Numbered from the stretch's first letter, positions 18,751 to 32,179 are shown. The stretch is 64,000 nucleotides of DNA from Cryptomeria japonica (GCF_030272615.1 NW_026729310.1:43443-107442); one strand, 5' to 3'. A program made the numbers and translations. The notes: generated by a model from the letters alone, not told the origin.

Positions 18751-21700
18751 AGAATATTTTGAAAAATTCTTTTATTTAGGTCAAAATATGCTTTTCGTAC
18801 ACGTGCATAGAATGATCCTAAAAAGGTAATTTTTAAACTTTGGTTTCTAGATATGACTATTAAAAAACAATTTGTATCATTATACTATTAAAATAAATTA
18901 TATACTTGGAAATTAGACTTTGAGTACTACATTTCACATTACTAGTGTCTTTTAAGATTCAATATTTAAGTGCTTCAAATTTTTAAGTCAATTGTGAAAA
19001 ATTCTCAAAAATCAAGAAAAATACTTCCACTTTTTGGCCAAAAAGTGGACTCAACTTCTTGCACACACTCATTGCTTAAACCTTTTCATTTTTCCTCCAA
19101 ATTCATCTTTTCAACATCATGAAATATTCTTCTTGCTTGCTAACACTTCTCTTGCATTATACAACACTCTCTCATTCTTTCTTTCATTTACAACACTTTG
19201 CATATAGCATTATCATGGCATTCCTAGTGCTATAGTGGTATTATTAACATTATATTATTGTCATTCAAAAAATATCATTGTTACTTTTTAAATTCTCACC
19301 AATTCGTTTCACCAGTGTGTTATTTGACATTTGTGCTTAGGAATGATGACTCTTTGGAGTTGTTTACATATTGGCTTGATATCATTAGCTTACTATTTAT
19401 TTATTTTTGGTGTCTTTTTATCTCAATCTTGTCTAAGGATATGTGTAGAGATAGAAACACCAAAGCAAAGGCTTGATCGAGGCAACCTCCTACACAATCG
19501 CCCAACCGTTCACTTTGGTCTTATCTGTGTATGTATAGGTCGAAAAACTATCTAGAAGGACGCTCTAGAGCTACAAAAGCATCTTTGGTGACATTTAAAA
19601 CCACTCCTTTTGTATTTGATCCTTTCTAAAATTTATAGTACATAGTCTTTCATATTTTCAACTATGTATTATATTTTCATTATTTAAAGTGTTATAAAGA
19701 TCATTTTGCATCTATGTATGGTAGTTCTTATTTTTTGTCCATAAAAGGTACTACCATTTTGCACTATCATCCTAGACCCATGTGTTTTTTTTAGACAAAG
19801 AGTTCACTGAGTTTCCCAAGAGACCTCTATGGTCTGTATTTCTAATTTTTGAAATCTAAAGGGTCTAGTTAATTTATATGCTTGATTGGAACACACATTT
19901 ATTTATTAAGTAGTGAAAAAACTTGAAGGTCATAGTTATCTAAGGCTTGTTTGAGTGGAGGGTTAAGATTTGAATCCTTGAGGGGTTTGATTATCCTTTG
20001 TAGTGGTTCAGTTTTGGGTTTGATTATCTTTCACAGTGGTTCATTTTGCATACTCTATAGTGTTCTTGTTATGAAAAATGTGTATGAGTCATAACAAAAG
20101 CATATTACAATGTGCATACACTATCTTGTATAAAACATGCGATCATTTTGAAGAACTGTAAATATCAAACATTTTTCATCCACACATCTTTGTTGACATG
20201 CCCTAATGTGCTATAATTTTTCCTTGTAAATGATATTTCTTTTAATCTATTTTTACTTGTAATTTCACTCCTTGTAATCTATGTGAAATGCTTGGTGATT
20301 ATTATATTCTTTGTTCTTATTAGGAAAAAATATCATGTGTTTTATTAGTTCCATAGACTCTTCCATCACTCAAGAATTCACTTTGAGCTATATTTATGGT
20401 TTCTTGAGTGTTATTTCATGTTTTTACAAGAAAAAATATGACAAAATCATTGTTACTTCTAGATTTGACAAGAAAGTTTTCCTTATTTTCTTATTTTTTC
20501 CCTATTATTAGATGTCTAGTTTGTTACTCTATATTCTTATCTTTTTCTCTTTCATATTAGTTGTAAAGTTATCATATAATGGTATTTGATTTAGATATAT
20601 CCTTGAAGCTCAACTTAATATATCGTAGCATAAATGCCCTTGGATATACCACAAACCCCTTATTGAAACTACATTTTTTCTTTGAGTTATCTAGTCATAC
20701 AAGGACTTGGTACCTTAGAGAGCTTGTAGAGATTTAATCTCCTTTCAAGATAGGAATCAATTTATTGATTCCTAATTTTTTAGGCTTATGCATGATAAAA
20801 AAAAAAGATCATGTAATTGACACTAGAATGAGGGCAATAAGGATGAATGTTGAAAGACTTGGGTATATCAAGCTAGTTGCAATGTTTTAGTAAGTTAAAT
20901 TTGGGTAGTTTTAGATAAATAAATAGCCCTTTTCCTTTTCAAGGGAAGTTCCTTAGACTTCCTAAAGGTTATATTAGTTGAAACCCTACCTTTTACCCTC
21001 ACAAAGGACGTGTACATGAACACATAATTTTTTTAAGGGCCTGATGGTTTGGCAACATTTAATGAATGAGAAAGTTGCTTGCATTTTATTTTATTTATAA
21101 TATTGTTTTCTCAAAAAAAAAGATAAACAGTAGAATATAGATACATTAACAAAAGAAAACCTATCCAATTATAGCTTTTCTCGATGAAAATAAATCAATT
21201 GGACTAATAGCTATTCTAAAAACTTACATTGTTAGTAAAAAGGAAATAACTTTTCCGATGCAGAGATTCAAGGAATTAGGTGCTTTTCTGGCATCCCTCG
21301 GTCATTCATAGGTAAAGCAAAATGGTACCAAAACAACATACTTACACATAAATTAGAGAATAGAGAAGATGCAATAAAAACAAAGAATTACTAATTTAGA
21401 TGGACAAGAGATAGCATGATATCTACCATTTGTAAACATAAAATTTGATTGAACATGTACATCTTTTGAAAAACAATGATTAACAACAACAAAAAATTCT
21501 AAATTATATTAAAAAACAACCAACACGTGAATTTATATGTTTTTCAAAAACTTAACCTAATAAATTAGATGTAAAATGTTTATTAACCAATGTAAAAGCC
21601 TAAAAATGATACAAGTGGGAGAGGTCTGTTTCCAACTTCTTATGTCATATTAATAGCAGGTGAACTCACCACGTCAAACTATAAAAGAGACTTACCATTC

Positions 21701-22225
21701 ATAGGCAACTCAACTTTTAGGGGTGAAGCTTTTCCACGATAATGGATCTTTCACGGGGCTGCTATAGCCAGGCTGTCAATTAACGAATAGCAATCCGTTT
21801 TTCTTACTTTTTCATATCTGTATAAAATTTACATTATAATAATATTCAACTAGATAATTACCATTCTTGGCAAAGTGGATTGATGGAAGGAAACTTCAAA
21901 GCACGTAGTTATCTCTGTGAAGTAATCTCAACGTAATCTAGAATTTCCTTGTCTTGGAATGCTCAATTGTATCAGATACTTTGCTTGTGTGGTTCAAAAT
22001 CCATACGCTATTAATCACAAAAAGACTTGGTTGATATTGTAGATAAGTCTAGGATGTAATGTGTTGCTTCAACTGTTAGGGGATGTGTCAGGAAAACCTA
22101 GCGTCAGATTCTTCCACTTGAGGTGATGTTTTGAATAGTTCAAATGAAAAGGAAAGAGAGAGCAATGCTTGGTAATATTCTGTAGAGCGTATTGACTCGT
22201 TGAAGACAATTCAATGATCATGCTG
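18751..22225. other. Intergenic, upstream of the peroxidase
   Basis: No gene recognised; open frames are short and lack homology I can see. It contains a 22 bp perfect palindrome (19027-19048) and G-box cores CACGTG near 18802 and at 21524-21529, the latter ~800 bp before the peroxidase start and possibly part of its promoter. Confidence 0.5.
19027..19048. repeat. 22 bp perfect palindrome
   Basis: CCACTTTTTGG followed by its exact reverse complement, without a spacer. Also intact in copy 2 at 46838-46859. Confidence 0.9.
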
Positions 22226-22232
22226 TTATATA
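22226..22232 (+). promoter_or_regulatory. Probable TATA box of the peroxidase gene
   Basis: TTATATA, 90 bp before the ATG, followed by a C/T-rich leader (CTTCCCCTCCTC). Spacing fits a plant core promoter with a ~60 nt 5' UTR. Confidence 0.55.
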
Positions 22233-22321
22233 CCACATCTTCCCCTCCTCTAATACATACCCAAAAGTGTTTCCGCTAGCTTTCTCCCCTCATCTAGTAA
22301 CTCTTAGACTACTCTTCTGAA

Positions 22322-23556
22322 ATGGAAGCAAGTCTGCTGGTTATTCCTTTCGTCATATTGTTTTTATCTGTTAGAGCTAATGGGGATGGGTTAAAGGTAG
22401 GTTTTTATAGCCAAACATGCCCTAAGGCCGAGGAGATTATCAATGAAACTGTTGCCAAAGCAGTTAAAGCAAATCCTGGTGTACCAGCTGCTCTTATAAG
22501 ATTGCACTTCCATGATTGCTTTGTGAGAGTAAGTATTCTAATATTGAATTTCATCCCTTATTTCATGATTGATTATGTTAGTTAGTAACAGTGATGGGTG
22601 ATAAAATGCAGGGCTGCGATGGATCAATTCTCCTTGATTCCACAGCAGACAACGTAGCGGAGAAGGACTCCTTTGTCAACAATCTGAACCCGGTGGGCTA
22701 CGACATAATTGATGAAGCCAAGTCCAAACTGGAAGCCAAATGTGCGGGTGTCCTTTCTTGTGCCGACATAGTGGCATACGCTGCAAGAGATAGTGCTTAC
22801 CAAGTATGTATTCTTAACATTAATAATAATATCAGAATTATGTAGCAGTAATAATGGCTTAACATATATTCCAACGAATGCAAATTCAGGCTGGTGGGTT
22901 ATTTTGGGCGGTTGAAGGCGGTCGAAGAGACGGGAGGACATCTCTCGCAATAGAGCCCCCATTGAATCTTCCTTGTCCCTCATTTGATGTAAACCAGTTG
23001 ACACAAATTTTTGCCACAAAGAATTTGACGCAGGAGGACATGGTCACTCTCTCAGGTACACCTGCATATTTCCTAATGACGCTTAATGAATTCATTAAAA
23101 TCTCTTCTACATTATATCTAATATAAATCATCTCAATGCTTTGCAGGTGCCCATTCAATTGGGGCTTCTCACTGTGCTTCATTCAGTGTAGATCGTCTGT
23201 ACTACTTCAACGGGAGTGGTGGTCAAGACCCTTCCATGAACTGCCACTATGCTGTTAAGCTAAAGGCCATATGCACCCCCTCGGCTTCACCAGAGGCCGT
23301 TGCTTTACTGGATCCTTTCACTCCCACTAAGCTGGACGTGAATTACTACATAAACTTGCAGTACAATCTTGGACTGTTGAAATCTGATCAGGCGTTGATG
23401 TTAGATGATGCCACCTCCCGAGAGGTGAAGATTAACGCCAAGTATCCAACCATTTGGAGGAAGAAATTCGGACGAGCAATGGTAAAGATGGGTGCATTTG
23501 ACGTGTTGACAGGAACGCAGGGAGAGATAAGGAAAAAGTGCCGTTTCCGGAACTAG
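22322..23556 (+). CDS. Class III (secretory) peroxidase, four exons
   Basis: Exons 22322-22528, 22612-22803, 22890-23055 and 23147-23556; all introns are GT-AG (83, 86 and 91 bp) and the exon pattern is the classical one of plant class III peroxidases. The joined protein is 324 residues, the normal size. A hydrophobic signal peptide ([19 protein letters not shown]) is followed by the mature start near [13 protein letters not shown]. Distal haem-site motif: [10 protein letters not shown], then GCDGS across the first junction. Calcium/structural motif [14 protein letters not shown]; proximal His in LSGAHSIG across the third junction; GGRRDGRTS is also typical. Ten Cys in the mature part cover the four conserved disulfides. 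N-glycosylation sequons NET, NLT, NGS. Best resemblance is to the peroxidase 5-like group. The enzyme would oxidise phenolics with H2O2 in the wall or vacuole; the physiological substrate is unknown. Intact in both copies. Confidence 0.96.
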
Positions 23557-23632
23557 CGGATTCCTGCGCCCTAAGGAGAGTTTAAAGTTGCTTGACATTT
23601 TTTTTTTAAACATTTCTGGTAAATTGTGTTAG

Positions 23633-23658
23633 AAAATGTGATTTATTCCTCACATTTT
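23633..23658 (+). other. Hairpin in the peroxidase 3' flank
   Basis: AAAATGTGA (23633-23641) and TCACATTTT (23650-23658), a perfect 9 bp stem with 8-base loop, 77 bp after the stop codon. Probably in the 3' UTR; no role can be assigned. Confidence 0.6.
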
Positions 23659-25790
23659 TTATTATCAATATATTAATGATGATGGAAGGTCAAGTCATGT
23701 CATATTGTGGAGTAAAAGTGAGGAGAATAACTAAGGTTAAATTAAACTTAGAAATATGGGAACAAGTCTAAGTACAAGCCATGTCTTATTGTATAAGGCC
23801 ATGTCAAATGAAATCAGAAGATTGCAGAACAAGTCATTCATGCATGCCATGTCATATTATACAAGTCAAGTCAAGTCAAATTAGATTAAAGACTAAATTT
23901 CAAGTCATGTTAGAAGCTTAAAGTACAAATCATGAGTTAATGTCATATCACGTAGCAAGTTAAGTAGGAAACTTGAAGGTAAAATTATGTGTATTCTTCT
24001 ACCTTGTTTTCCCTTTAAAGTATTATTCTCTTTCATTTGTTTCTTTATTTCATTTCATTTTGAACAACATTCTCATCCTTAAAAAGCATAGACTTCTTTT
24101 GTACAAATAGTTTGATTATATTGTTTGTTTTTTTAAATCAAAAATATCTATTTTGTGTCTTTGTTATGATAAAAAATTTGAAAATTGTCTTTAGAAAAAT
24201 TTCAGAAAAAATCATTTTGTGCCCTTGTTATTGACAAATAAGTGTTAATTCAAATATTATTTCACGAGTAATTTCTTATTCATATTTGAAGCAAAAGGGC
24301 ACTTTTTTTTTTCAAATTCCTAATAATAAAAAAATAGAAAATTTGAGCTTCCATTAATGAGCATTGAAGAAAATTGTTGCCTTTTATATAATTTAATATA
24401 TATATAGTTAAAAAACAAAATTGAATGTTGGAATTGAATTTGTTTTGGAATTGGGTATTTCATATCTTCTCCATGGAATTTAATTGTGAATAATTTAAAA
24501 TAATGTTTAAAATATTGTGTCAAAGCATTGTGCCTTGCTTCCATGCCACACTCAATTGTGTTTAGTCGTGAAGAACCTAGGATGGATGTATTATAGAGTA
24601 GTAAGGGAGTGGCTCCCAACATTTTTCGGGGGTCCAAAGTGGCCCAAAGGTATTTCATGTGGGAGTTTCCTTAATAAGTGATAATTAAACTTTCATGGGG
24701 TAAATAAAATAAATTAAGATAATGACTCCTATGGTAAATCCATAATGCTTCTATAGGATTGGCATGAGCATGGTATTCATGCCCACTCAAGGAACACTAG
24801 TCTTTGGTGGTTGGGTTCCTCATGTGGGTGAGTTGATGTAAACTTAAATCTATTTAATTGACAACATAGGCTATTGCAATGGCACTACCTACTCTATATC
24901 TAAGATCTCATCCTTCTAGCTATTAGAGGTTGTACTTGATGAATGTATCTATCTTTATCCATCATATGATGGTTATTGAGTGATTATTGGATTGTGTCTA
25001 TGTCATGTGTACATTGTTTTTTCGGCATGTATGTAAACCTTATGCTCATGTGTTTGGCGTGAGTATGCTTATGATATGTGTGATTATCTCATAGCATGGT
25101 GGGGTGGACCTAAGGGTACCGAATGGTTGGGTGGCATGGAACCACTGTTGGGAGATTGAGGATCTTGGAAAGGTCTTTGAGATCACAAGAAATGTTGGTA
25201 AAATATTCATCATTCATTTATTTCATATTTTGAAGGAAATTTGAGTTATTTATTCAATCTGTAATATTTAATTAGAATCTCCTAGTTGGAGTGATTATCA
25301 AATGACCACATAAGTAGTATCAATATTATAAATGCTTTTATGTGATTCTATGTTAGATTTGAATATGCATGTCTTTTTTCATGCTCCTTCATCTTATTAT
25401 AATGCTAGATAAAATTAATTTAGAGCACACTTTAACTTGGGTTTAAAATGATCCAAGATTGGAACACATGCAAATAATTTAACCAGAACCAACCCCTCTT
25501 CCACAATATTAGAACACAAACTGACCAAAGGTGTTTAATTTGGTTAACTCTTCCCAAAGATAGCCACACTACCTCAATTATGTTTATTTATTTCAAACAA
25601 GATTAATTAATTTTGATGTTGTCTAATTAGGTCCTAAAGAATTATGCATGAATTACTTGATTATATACTAAAACAAAATTACAGAAACTCAAAAAATAAC
25701 AAACAACTACAAAAGTGGAACAAAGATATAAAGATGCACCTATGGCTAAAATAAGAGGATTTCTATGTCAAAGTAATTCACCAGGTGCCC
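23659..25790. other. Intergenic, downstream of the peroxidase
   Basis: No gene seen. 23690-23950 repeats the words AAGTCATGTCATAT and CAAGTCAAGTCAAGTC irregularly. 24700-25200 has a more GC-balanced stretch that may be an old transposon relic, but I find no motif. Confidence 0.45.
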
Positions 25791-26063
25791 CTATCGTGAA
25801 ATTGTATAAATTGATTTGTCTATCCTGATCTTGGATGAGCAGACTCAAAAAGTTCCTATGTCCTAAAAATTGAGCGAAAACAAGCTAGACTAGGGTATAT
25901 AGTACCCATGTCTGGGTTTTTTCTTCTGAATTTGTGATGAAAATCTCTGTCAATATGAATCCCATCTTCTTGTACCTTTGCACTAGTCAAGCCCCCATTT
26001 TTGTATTCATATCTCCATGAATAGATAATTTGATACTTAAATATAGTGTGTTATCTTAACCTT
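25791..26063. repeat. Direct repeat, first copy (~270 bp)
   Basis: From CTATCGTGAAATTGTATA to GTGTGTTATCTTAACCTT; matches 26273-26539 at roughly 90% by eye. Confidence 0.85.
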
Positions 26064-26272
26064 AAGTGTGTATAACATTGTGATTAGTAGTGTCATACAT
26101 AAGCATAAAAAGGAAACCCTACTCAAGTGTGTTAAAATCTAGCCCTAGGTGATTCAAACAAAATATGTTGTAAGACCAACTCAAAAGAGCATGATATGTA
26201 TAAAGGACAACAAGCAAAAATAAATTATATCTACAAAAGTCATAAATGTGAGAACAATATAGAATCATATCC

Positions 26273-26539
26273 CTTATCTTGAAACTGTATAGATTGATTT
26301 GTCTATCCTGATTTGGGATGAGCAGACTCAAACCTCCCATGTCTTAAAAATTGAGCTAAAATAAGCAAGGGCATTAAGTACCCATGTCTAGATTTTTTCT
26401 TCTGAATTCGTGATGAAAATATATGTCAATATGAATCCCATCTTCTTGTACCTTCGCACTAATCAAGCTCCCATTTTTGTATTCATATCTCCATGAATAG
26501 ACAATTGATACTTAAATAAAGTGTGTTATCTTAACCTTT
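26273..26539. repeat. Direct repeat, second copy (~270 bp)
   Basis: Second copy of 25791-26063, separated by ~210 bp of unrelated sequence. No LTR-type ends (TG/CA with primer site) are seen, so this is a local duplication or an eroded element. Confidence 0.85.
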
Positions 26540-27318
26540 AAGGAGAGGTACATGACAATCATTAGGATATAGTCTCTATCATCTTTCAACATTCCTTGAA
26601 GCTTCAATAGTTTTCTAATCGAACAATGTAGATAACTAGAGATTTTATATAATGATTTAGATTTGTAGAGCTAAGTGGATCAATTTGGTAGAGCTTCATT
26701 ATCATCCCAATCATATCTCAAAATAAAAAAAGATACTAGCTTAAATATGGATCATAAGGTTAGGTTTTGATGTAAGGCCAACACAAATTGATCAAATACA
26801 AAAATCAATACCATATTTGATATTGTCAAGGAAAAAAATTCAAATTCAAACTTTTATGAGAGATTTTGGTGGGACTAATGAGCTAGGTACCCCAGACCTA
26901 CCAAAATTTTCTCTCCAAAACGGAAATATAAGATTCAAGGCTTTTGACATCAGATCCGATCCTAATTTTGTATTTGATAGTGAGTTAAGTGTGAGATAAG
27001 CAATAAATATTTAAGATAGAATAGGACACATCATTTTTTGTTAGGAATAAATCCAAGGCTAAAAATGATCCTAAGTTATCTAGGGGAATGGACACTATAT
27101 CAAGTGCCAAAAGGAGTGTGAAATTGGGTTCACATTTGAGGAGTACAATTTATGATGCTACATTTGGCCCCACTTTAGTAGTCATATGACTCTACATGAA
27201 TATGAAAACTAAAGTATAAAAAAGTAAATAATCATGAAAAATGATGCTCGAAATGATGTCAGGAATGTTGTTAAGAAATAAAATGAAGCCCCAAGTGTAG
27301 TGACCTATAATACCACAA
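26540..27318. other. Intergenic, probably internal part of a minus-strand LTR element
   Basis: No gene recognised. If 27319 onward is a minus-strand 5' LTR, this would be its leader, but no gag motif is visible. Confidence 0.35.
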
Positions 27319-27529
27319 TGTTAGGAACCACTCCCTATAAAATCACTTTGTTAGATAAATCAAAATTTGTTGGAGAAATTATGAGCCCATGAAGTTGCAC
27401 ACACTTCAATGGATCAACCAAGAAACTATGCAACCACACATGAGAATGTTGCAACTTGAGCAATAAAAAAAAATGGGGATCGAAGACAAAAGCTTGAGAT
27501 TGACCTTCATGCTATGAAATGATATGATA
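27319..27529 (-). mobile_element. Partial LTR at the contig end
   Basis: Same as 55128-55338. On the minus strand it ends GGTTCCTAACA and is followed by TTGTGGTATTATAGG, a degenerate primer site. The contig breaks inside the LTR, so its U3 part is missing here. Confidence 0.5.
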
Positions 27530-28029
27530 NNNNNNNNNNNNNNNNNNNNNNNNNNNNNNNNNNNNNNNNNNNNNNNNNNNNNNNNNNNNNNNNNNNNNNN
27601 NNNNNNNNNNNNNNNNNNNNNNNNNNNNNNNNNNNNNNNNNNNNNNNNNNNNNNNNNNNNNNNNNNNNNNNNNNNNNNNNNNNNNNNNNNNNNNNNNNNN
27701 NNNNNNNNNNNNNNNNNNNNNNNNNNNNNNNNNNNNNNNNNNNNNNNNNNNNNNNNNNNNNNNNNNNNNNNNNNNNNNNNNNNNNNNNNNNNNNNNNNNN
27801 NNNNNNNNNNNNNNNNNNNNNNNNNNNNNNNNNNNNNNNNNNNNNNNNNNNNNNNNNNNNNNNNNNNNNNNNNNNNNNNNNNNNNNNNNNNNNNNNNNNN
27901 NNNNNNNNNNNNNNNNNNNNNNNNNNNNNNNNNNNNNNNNNNNNNNNNNNNNNNNNNNNNNNNNNNNNNNNNNNNNNNNNNNNNNNNNNNNNNNNNNNNN
28001 NNNNNNNNNNNNNNNNNNNNNNNNNNNNN
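27530..28029. other. Assembly gap, exactly 500 N
   Basis: A round fixed-size run of N, as scaffolding programs insert between contigs whose true distance is unknown. Sequence on its left equals the end of the segment that finishes at 55338; sequence on its right equals position 230 onward. Confidence 0.99.
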
Positions 28030-28279
28030 TGCATCATATACATATTTGCATCCATATCATAAGCATCACATAAGAACATCTCATCACATAGGTATGCATG
28101 CATATAGCTGCCACAAAGATGAATCATCTCATATATATAATCATAAGTGTCATGATACAATGATGTCAAAATCATATGGCTACAATCACCCGAAGGTGTC
28201 TACATCATCATACAAAATGGTACAAAATGGTACAAAATTGATACATAGGGAGCCCTCTACGGTTACGATGAACTCCCTC

Positions 28280-29631
28280 CCTCGGAGTTGGTTGGCCTCG
28301 ACGGAGTCTGAGCCCTGGAAGGACCCGCCCCATGATCATCTCTCCTGTCCCCTCTGTCTCCTAAGCCTAGTTGTCTCATCCTCCTCCTCTCCTCCTCCTC
28401 CTCGATCCCACAGCCAATCCTCATGTTGCCCTATCCAGACATAGGAACCCACTGATCACTCCTACCAATACTACTGGTAGTGCTAATCCTGTCTATGTCA
28501 TTGTGTCCCATGCCACGTGTCCAGCCCTCATCTCTAGTCCTAGATCCTGAAACACTCATCTCAGGGCCTCCCTATCTCCATCTTGATCGTACGGAATCAG
28601 CTCCCCATCGATCAGTATCCGCAGAATCCTGTATACATCCTCTAGGGTGACTATCATCTCCCCCATTGGCAAATGAAAAGTGCAAGTCATAGAGTGCCAT
28701 CTCTACGCCAGTGCAGTCAGCAATCCCATGTTCGCCTGAAACTCAGGCACATACAGAATATGTCTCAATCCTGTAGCCTCAATTGTGGCTCGGTCCTCAA
28801 CTGTCAACTCAGGTTGCAACCTCTGAGTCAATGGAAATCTCTCTCGCGACTCCAGCATAGGTAAGTACTCCTGTAGTCAAGCAAATCAATCATGTCAATC
28901 TAAGTGACACTCACTGTTCATCACAAAGTGTTGCTATTTTTCCTAGTGACACTCACTGTTCATCACAAAGTGTTGCTATTTATCCTAGTGACACTCATTG
29001 TTCATCACAAAGTGTTGCTATTTATCCTAGTGGTACTCCCTGTTCATCACAAAGTACTACATGTTTTTGCACTCACTGTTCATCACAAAGTGCTGCTCTT
29101 TTTTTCAGTACTCACTGTTCATCACAAAGTGTTGCTCATATTAGTACTCCTTGTTCATCACAAAGTACTATGTCTTGGTACTCACTATTCATCACAAAGT
29201 GCCTTGATCTATCCTGGTCTTTCCTAGAGGACCTGCTTGAATGTATCCTCTCAGCAGCTTATCCAATCGACAGCGTATGTTCATCACAGAACTGTCAATT
29301 TGACCTTGAAGACATAAACGTGCTCGCATTTTGCACAAACGCGCCTGGCACAAACATAGATGTGCTCTGACATTTTTTGACCTTGTTTGACATATTCTAA
29401 AGCGCATTTATTACTCTACCTAGCATGCATTAATGACAACAATAAATGCATCAAAGTACAAGGAGGTTTTGTGGTACTTACTGGCTCTCCTGCCTCTGTT
29501 GGCCTCTGAAATCGGCGAACGCGATCGAATCTGTGAGCCATTGCCATCGCTGCTGACTGTTGCTGCTCTATCTCGCTCTGCACTCTGATCTCTTGGATGT
29601 GTGGATGACAATGAGGATGTTTTCCCCTCAT
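28280..29631 (-). pseudogene. PMD gene relic, copy 2
   Basis: Exon 1 29631-29482, intron 29481-28871, exon 2 from 28870 down. The same GTAAGT donor, phase-0 junctions and TAG stop before RWHSMTC occur as in the left copy. The acceptor reads CTACAG here instead of CTGCAG, still a valid AG. Confidence 0.78.
28903..29201. repeat. Tandem repeat in PMD intron, copy 2
   Basis: Eight units with the same core and 42 bp spacing in the first four as at 1103-1401; two single-base differences. Confidence 0.88.
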
Positions 29632-29872
29632 GGTCTATCTTATAGACTACCCTAGCCCTAGTCTCCTGTGTCAGTCTTCGTTATCCTGTGACTTTGTCAC
29701 TTTATCTGGTCAATCCATTCTAGCCTTTTTTTCTTATCGAGAGATTGTCTACAATCTTTTCAGACATTTTCATCCAATCTCTCGAGGGGGCATATCATCC
29801 CCATCTTGGGGCAACTCTGTATCAATTCATATTATCTTCTTTGAAACAACGTGACAAGCCGCATTGTCTCAA

Positions 29873-30645
29873 AGAGGGGCAAAATGTAGACACCCAAAAT
29901 TGTCCAGTCTAATTAAATAAATATTTTATTTAATTAATTATCTAAGCTTAATTCTTCTATTAATTAAATAAATCTTTATTTATTTAATTAATTCATTTAT
30001 CCTCTTCTAGCCTTATTTCTCATTTAAATAAATACATTTATTTATTTAAATTATCCTTTTCTTAAATTAAATAAATATCTTATTTATTTAATTGATCCCA
30101 CTTCTTCTATTAATTAAATAAATCTTTATTTATTTAATGAATTCATTAGCCTTTTCTACCCATGACACATGTCATTCATCTCTTAATTCATACACTACCT
30201 ACCCCTTTCATTATTTTATTATTTCTTTTACCTACCCTCTAATCATAGCCGACCTCCTTTTACACCTCTCAATCTTATCCCTCCATTTCATATAGTGTCT
30301 TCTATATAAGGAGATGCTTCCTTCATTATAAAACCCTAACTACTTGATCAGTTGACTACTTGGCATATGCGATCCTACTTGCAACCACATTCCGTTCATT
30401 GTTGATCTCTTGTGCACATAAAATCTGAGAGCAAATATATCAAGCAAGATCAATGGAGATAGGAAGAATGAAGATCCAAACCCTATTGGACATGTGATGG
30501 TATAATCTTTGTGATTTCATTTGATTTGCATTGTCTTAGGTAATCTTCATATGTTATGGTGGATCTTTGTTGTTGTTAGGCTAGGGTTTTGTGGTTGAAT
30601 CTATTTAGTCTTTCAACATTGTTGTTATCCATTTTCACCATAAAC
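29873..30645 (+). mobile_element. Putative 3' LTR with polypurine tract, copy 2
   Basis: LTR starts at 29886 (TGTAGACACC). The five palindromes are at 29911-30143; the fifth differs by one base from the left copy. TATA box 30303-30310. Confidence 0.55.
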
Positions 30646-32179
30646 AGAAAGCATAAGTGAATTTTTTTTTTGATGACCTTTGATGATCATATATATTATT
30701 ATAATAGAGTTTTGAGGCAAACAATGTATGTGTTGTATTTACAATGATATTTGTCACTTGAACCATAGTATCAAGAGTAGTTTCATGATCAGGAGAACTT
30801 ATTCAACAATTTATCTTTTCTTTGTTCCTTTCAAAAATTAGTGGAGATTTGCATCTTGCCCTAGGATCATGTGTCTCATCCTACAAGTCTACTATACATT
30901 TCCCTATGGTTGTACACCTTATCCTGCAAGTCCAAATTAGGACTAGCAAGATTCCTTGGGCTTGTGTCTAAAACATTGTATTATGTTATTCATATAGTGT
31001 GTGATTCTCACTATGGTTTTTCCCATATTGGATTTTCCATGTTAAAATTTGGAGTTTATGTGTTTGGTGTTATTGTTTCATCTTTCATTGGTGTTTAGTT
31101 GGTTAAAAATAATCGATAAGTGTCTGTGATAGAAAAAGTTTAAGGATTTTCTCAAGTCTAAGTCAATCCTCCTCTTAGTTTTGTGGTGTGTTCAATAGTA
31201 TATTAATCAAGTTAGTATGTAAAGTACAGCAGATATATCAAAAACAAAAATCATGATAATAATGAAATTGAACATGATTTTTTCAATGAGAGATTCATTG
31301 TTTAGTAATTTTAACAATACCAAGGTAAATTGAATATTATTCAAATGATCTTTGACTTATTTGAATATTTATAGGGAACACCTAATCATCAAAAAATTTC
31401 TATAAAATTTGGTTTGAGTTATGTCTAATAGGTGTGTCAGATGAAGATCATGAATTATGAACCCCACTCTTAATTTCAAAACATCTCTAGCATTAGATGG
31501 TACCCTTGTATTATCATTTCAATATTTTTCAACCAAAGATTTGATTTCAATATTCTATTTCATGTTAGATCTTGGGAATAGACCACTAAAACTCCAACAT
31601 TAGTTGATTGGATCATTGTCAATACTTTATCTTTTATTTGTCACTCTTACCAATTTTTTAGAATGTATATTCAAAATTCTTCTAATATTGCTTAAGATTC
31701 CTTTATCCAAAGTTATTTTATTAACTATAGCTATTATTATAGCTTGTTGTGTCGCATTCTAATCTTTAGATTGAATCTTGTTTCTAATAGAATCAATGCC
31801 ACTTACAGTAGTATATATAGCATATATAAGTGATACAACTCTATTTTTTTGTTTCACAAAAATACCTTTTTCATCTCTTTTTTTCATTTTTCACATTCTC
31901 ATCAATTACATCATGCTCGTTGACATTGAAATGATAGCTATTTTTTATAGAGAATATTATTTGTATAATTTATTGGCATAGATTCTTATCTGTCTACAAA
32001 TAAATCTAACGAGGATGATTAACTAAAATATTAATTTCAATTTTCAAACAAATATTTTCATTTACACCAACACAAGGGATTTCATTTTCACTTTTTGTTT
32101 CTATAATTTTTACAATAATAGAATTGATCACAACATAAGTATATCCAAATTATTTTAAATAAATAATTATAAATATCAT

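Larger units (their letters stand above)
230..27529. repeat. Copy 1 of a ~27.3 kb near-identical segment
   Basis: This block matches 28030-55338 base for base except for scattered substitutions and a few small indels. The coordinate offset is 27800 at the left end, 27797 after a shorter poly-A run, 27813 after a 16 bp insertion in copy 2, 27811 above a 2 bp difference near 13650, and 27809 from about 20800 on. The whole nested retroelement stack and the peroxidase gene are included. The block ends exactly at the N gap. It may be one of two alleles placed side by side by scaffolding, or a true duplication. Confidence 0.97.

Noticed and set aside
5775-18755. 5 bp target duplication of the outer element
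   Set aside because: The flanks are AGAGG and AGAAT; only three of five bases agree, so I do not claim it.
22624-23182. Minus-strand open frames opposite the peroxidase exons
   Set aside because: Shadows of a well-supported four-exon gene; they run across its introns and have no motif.
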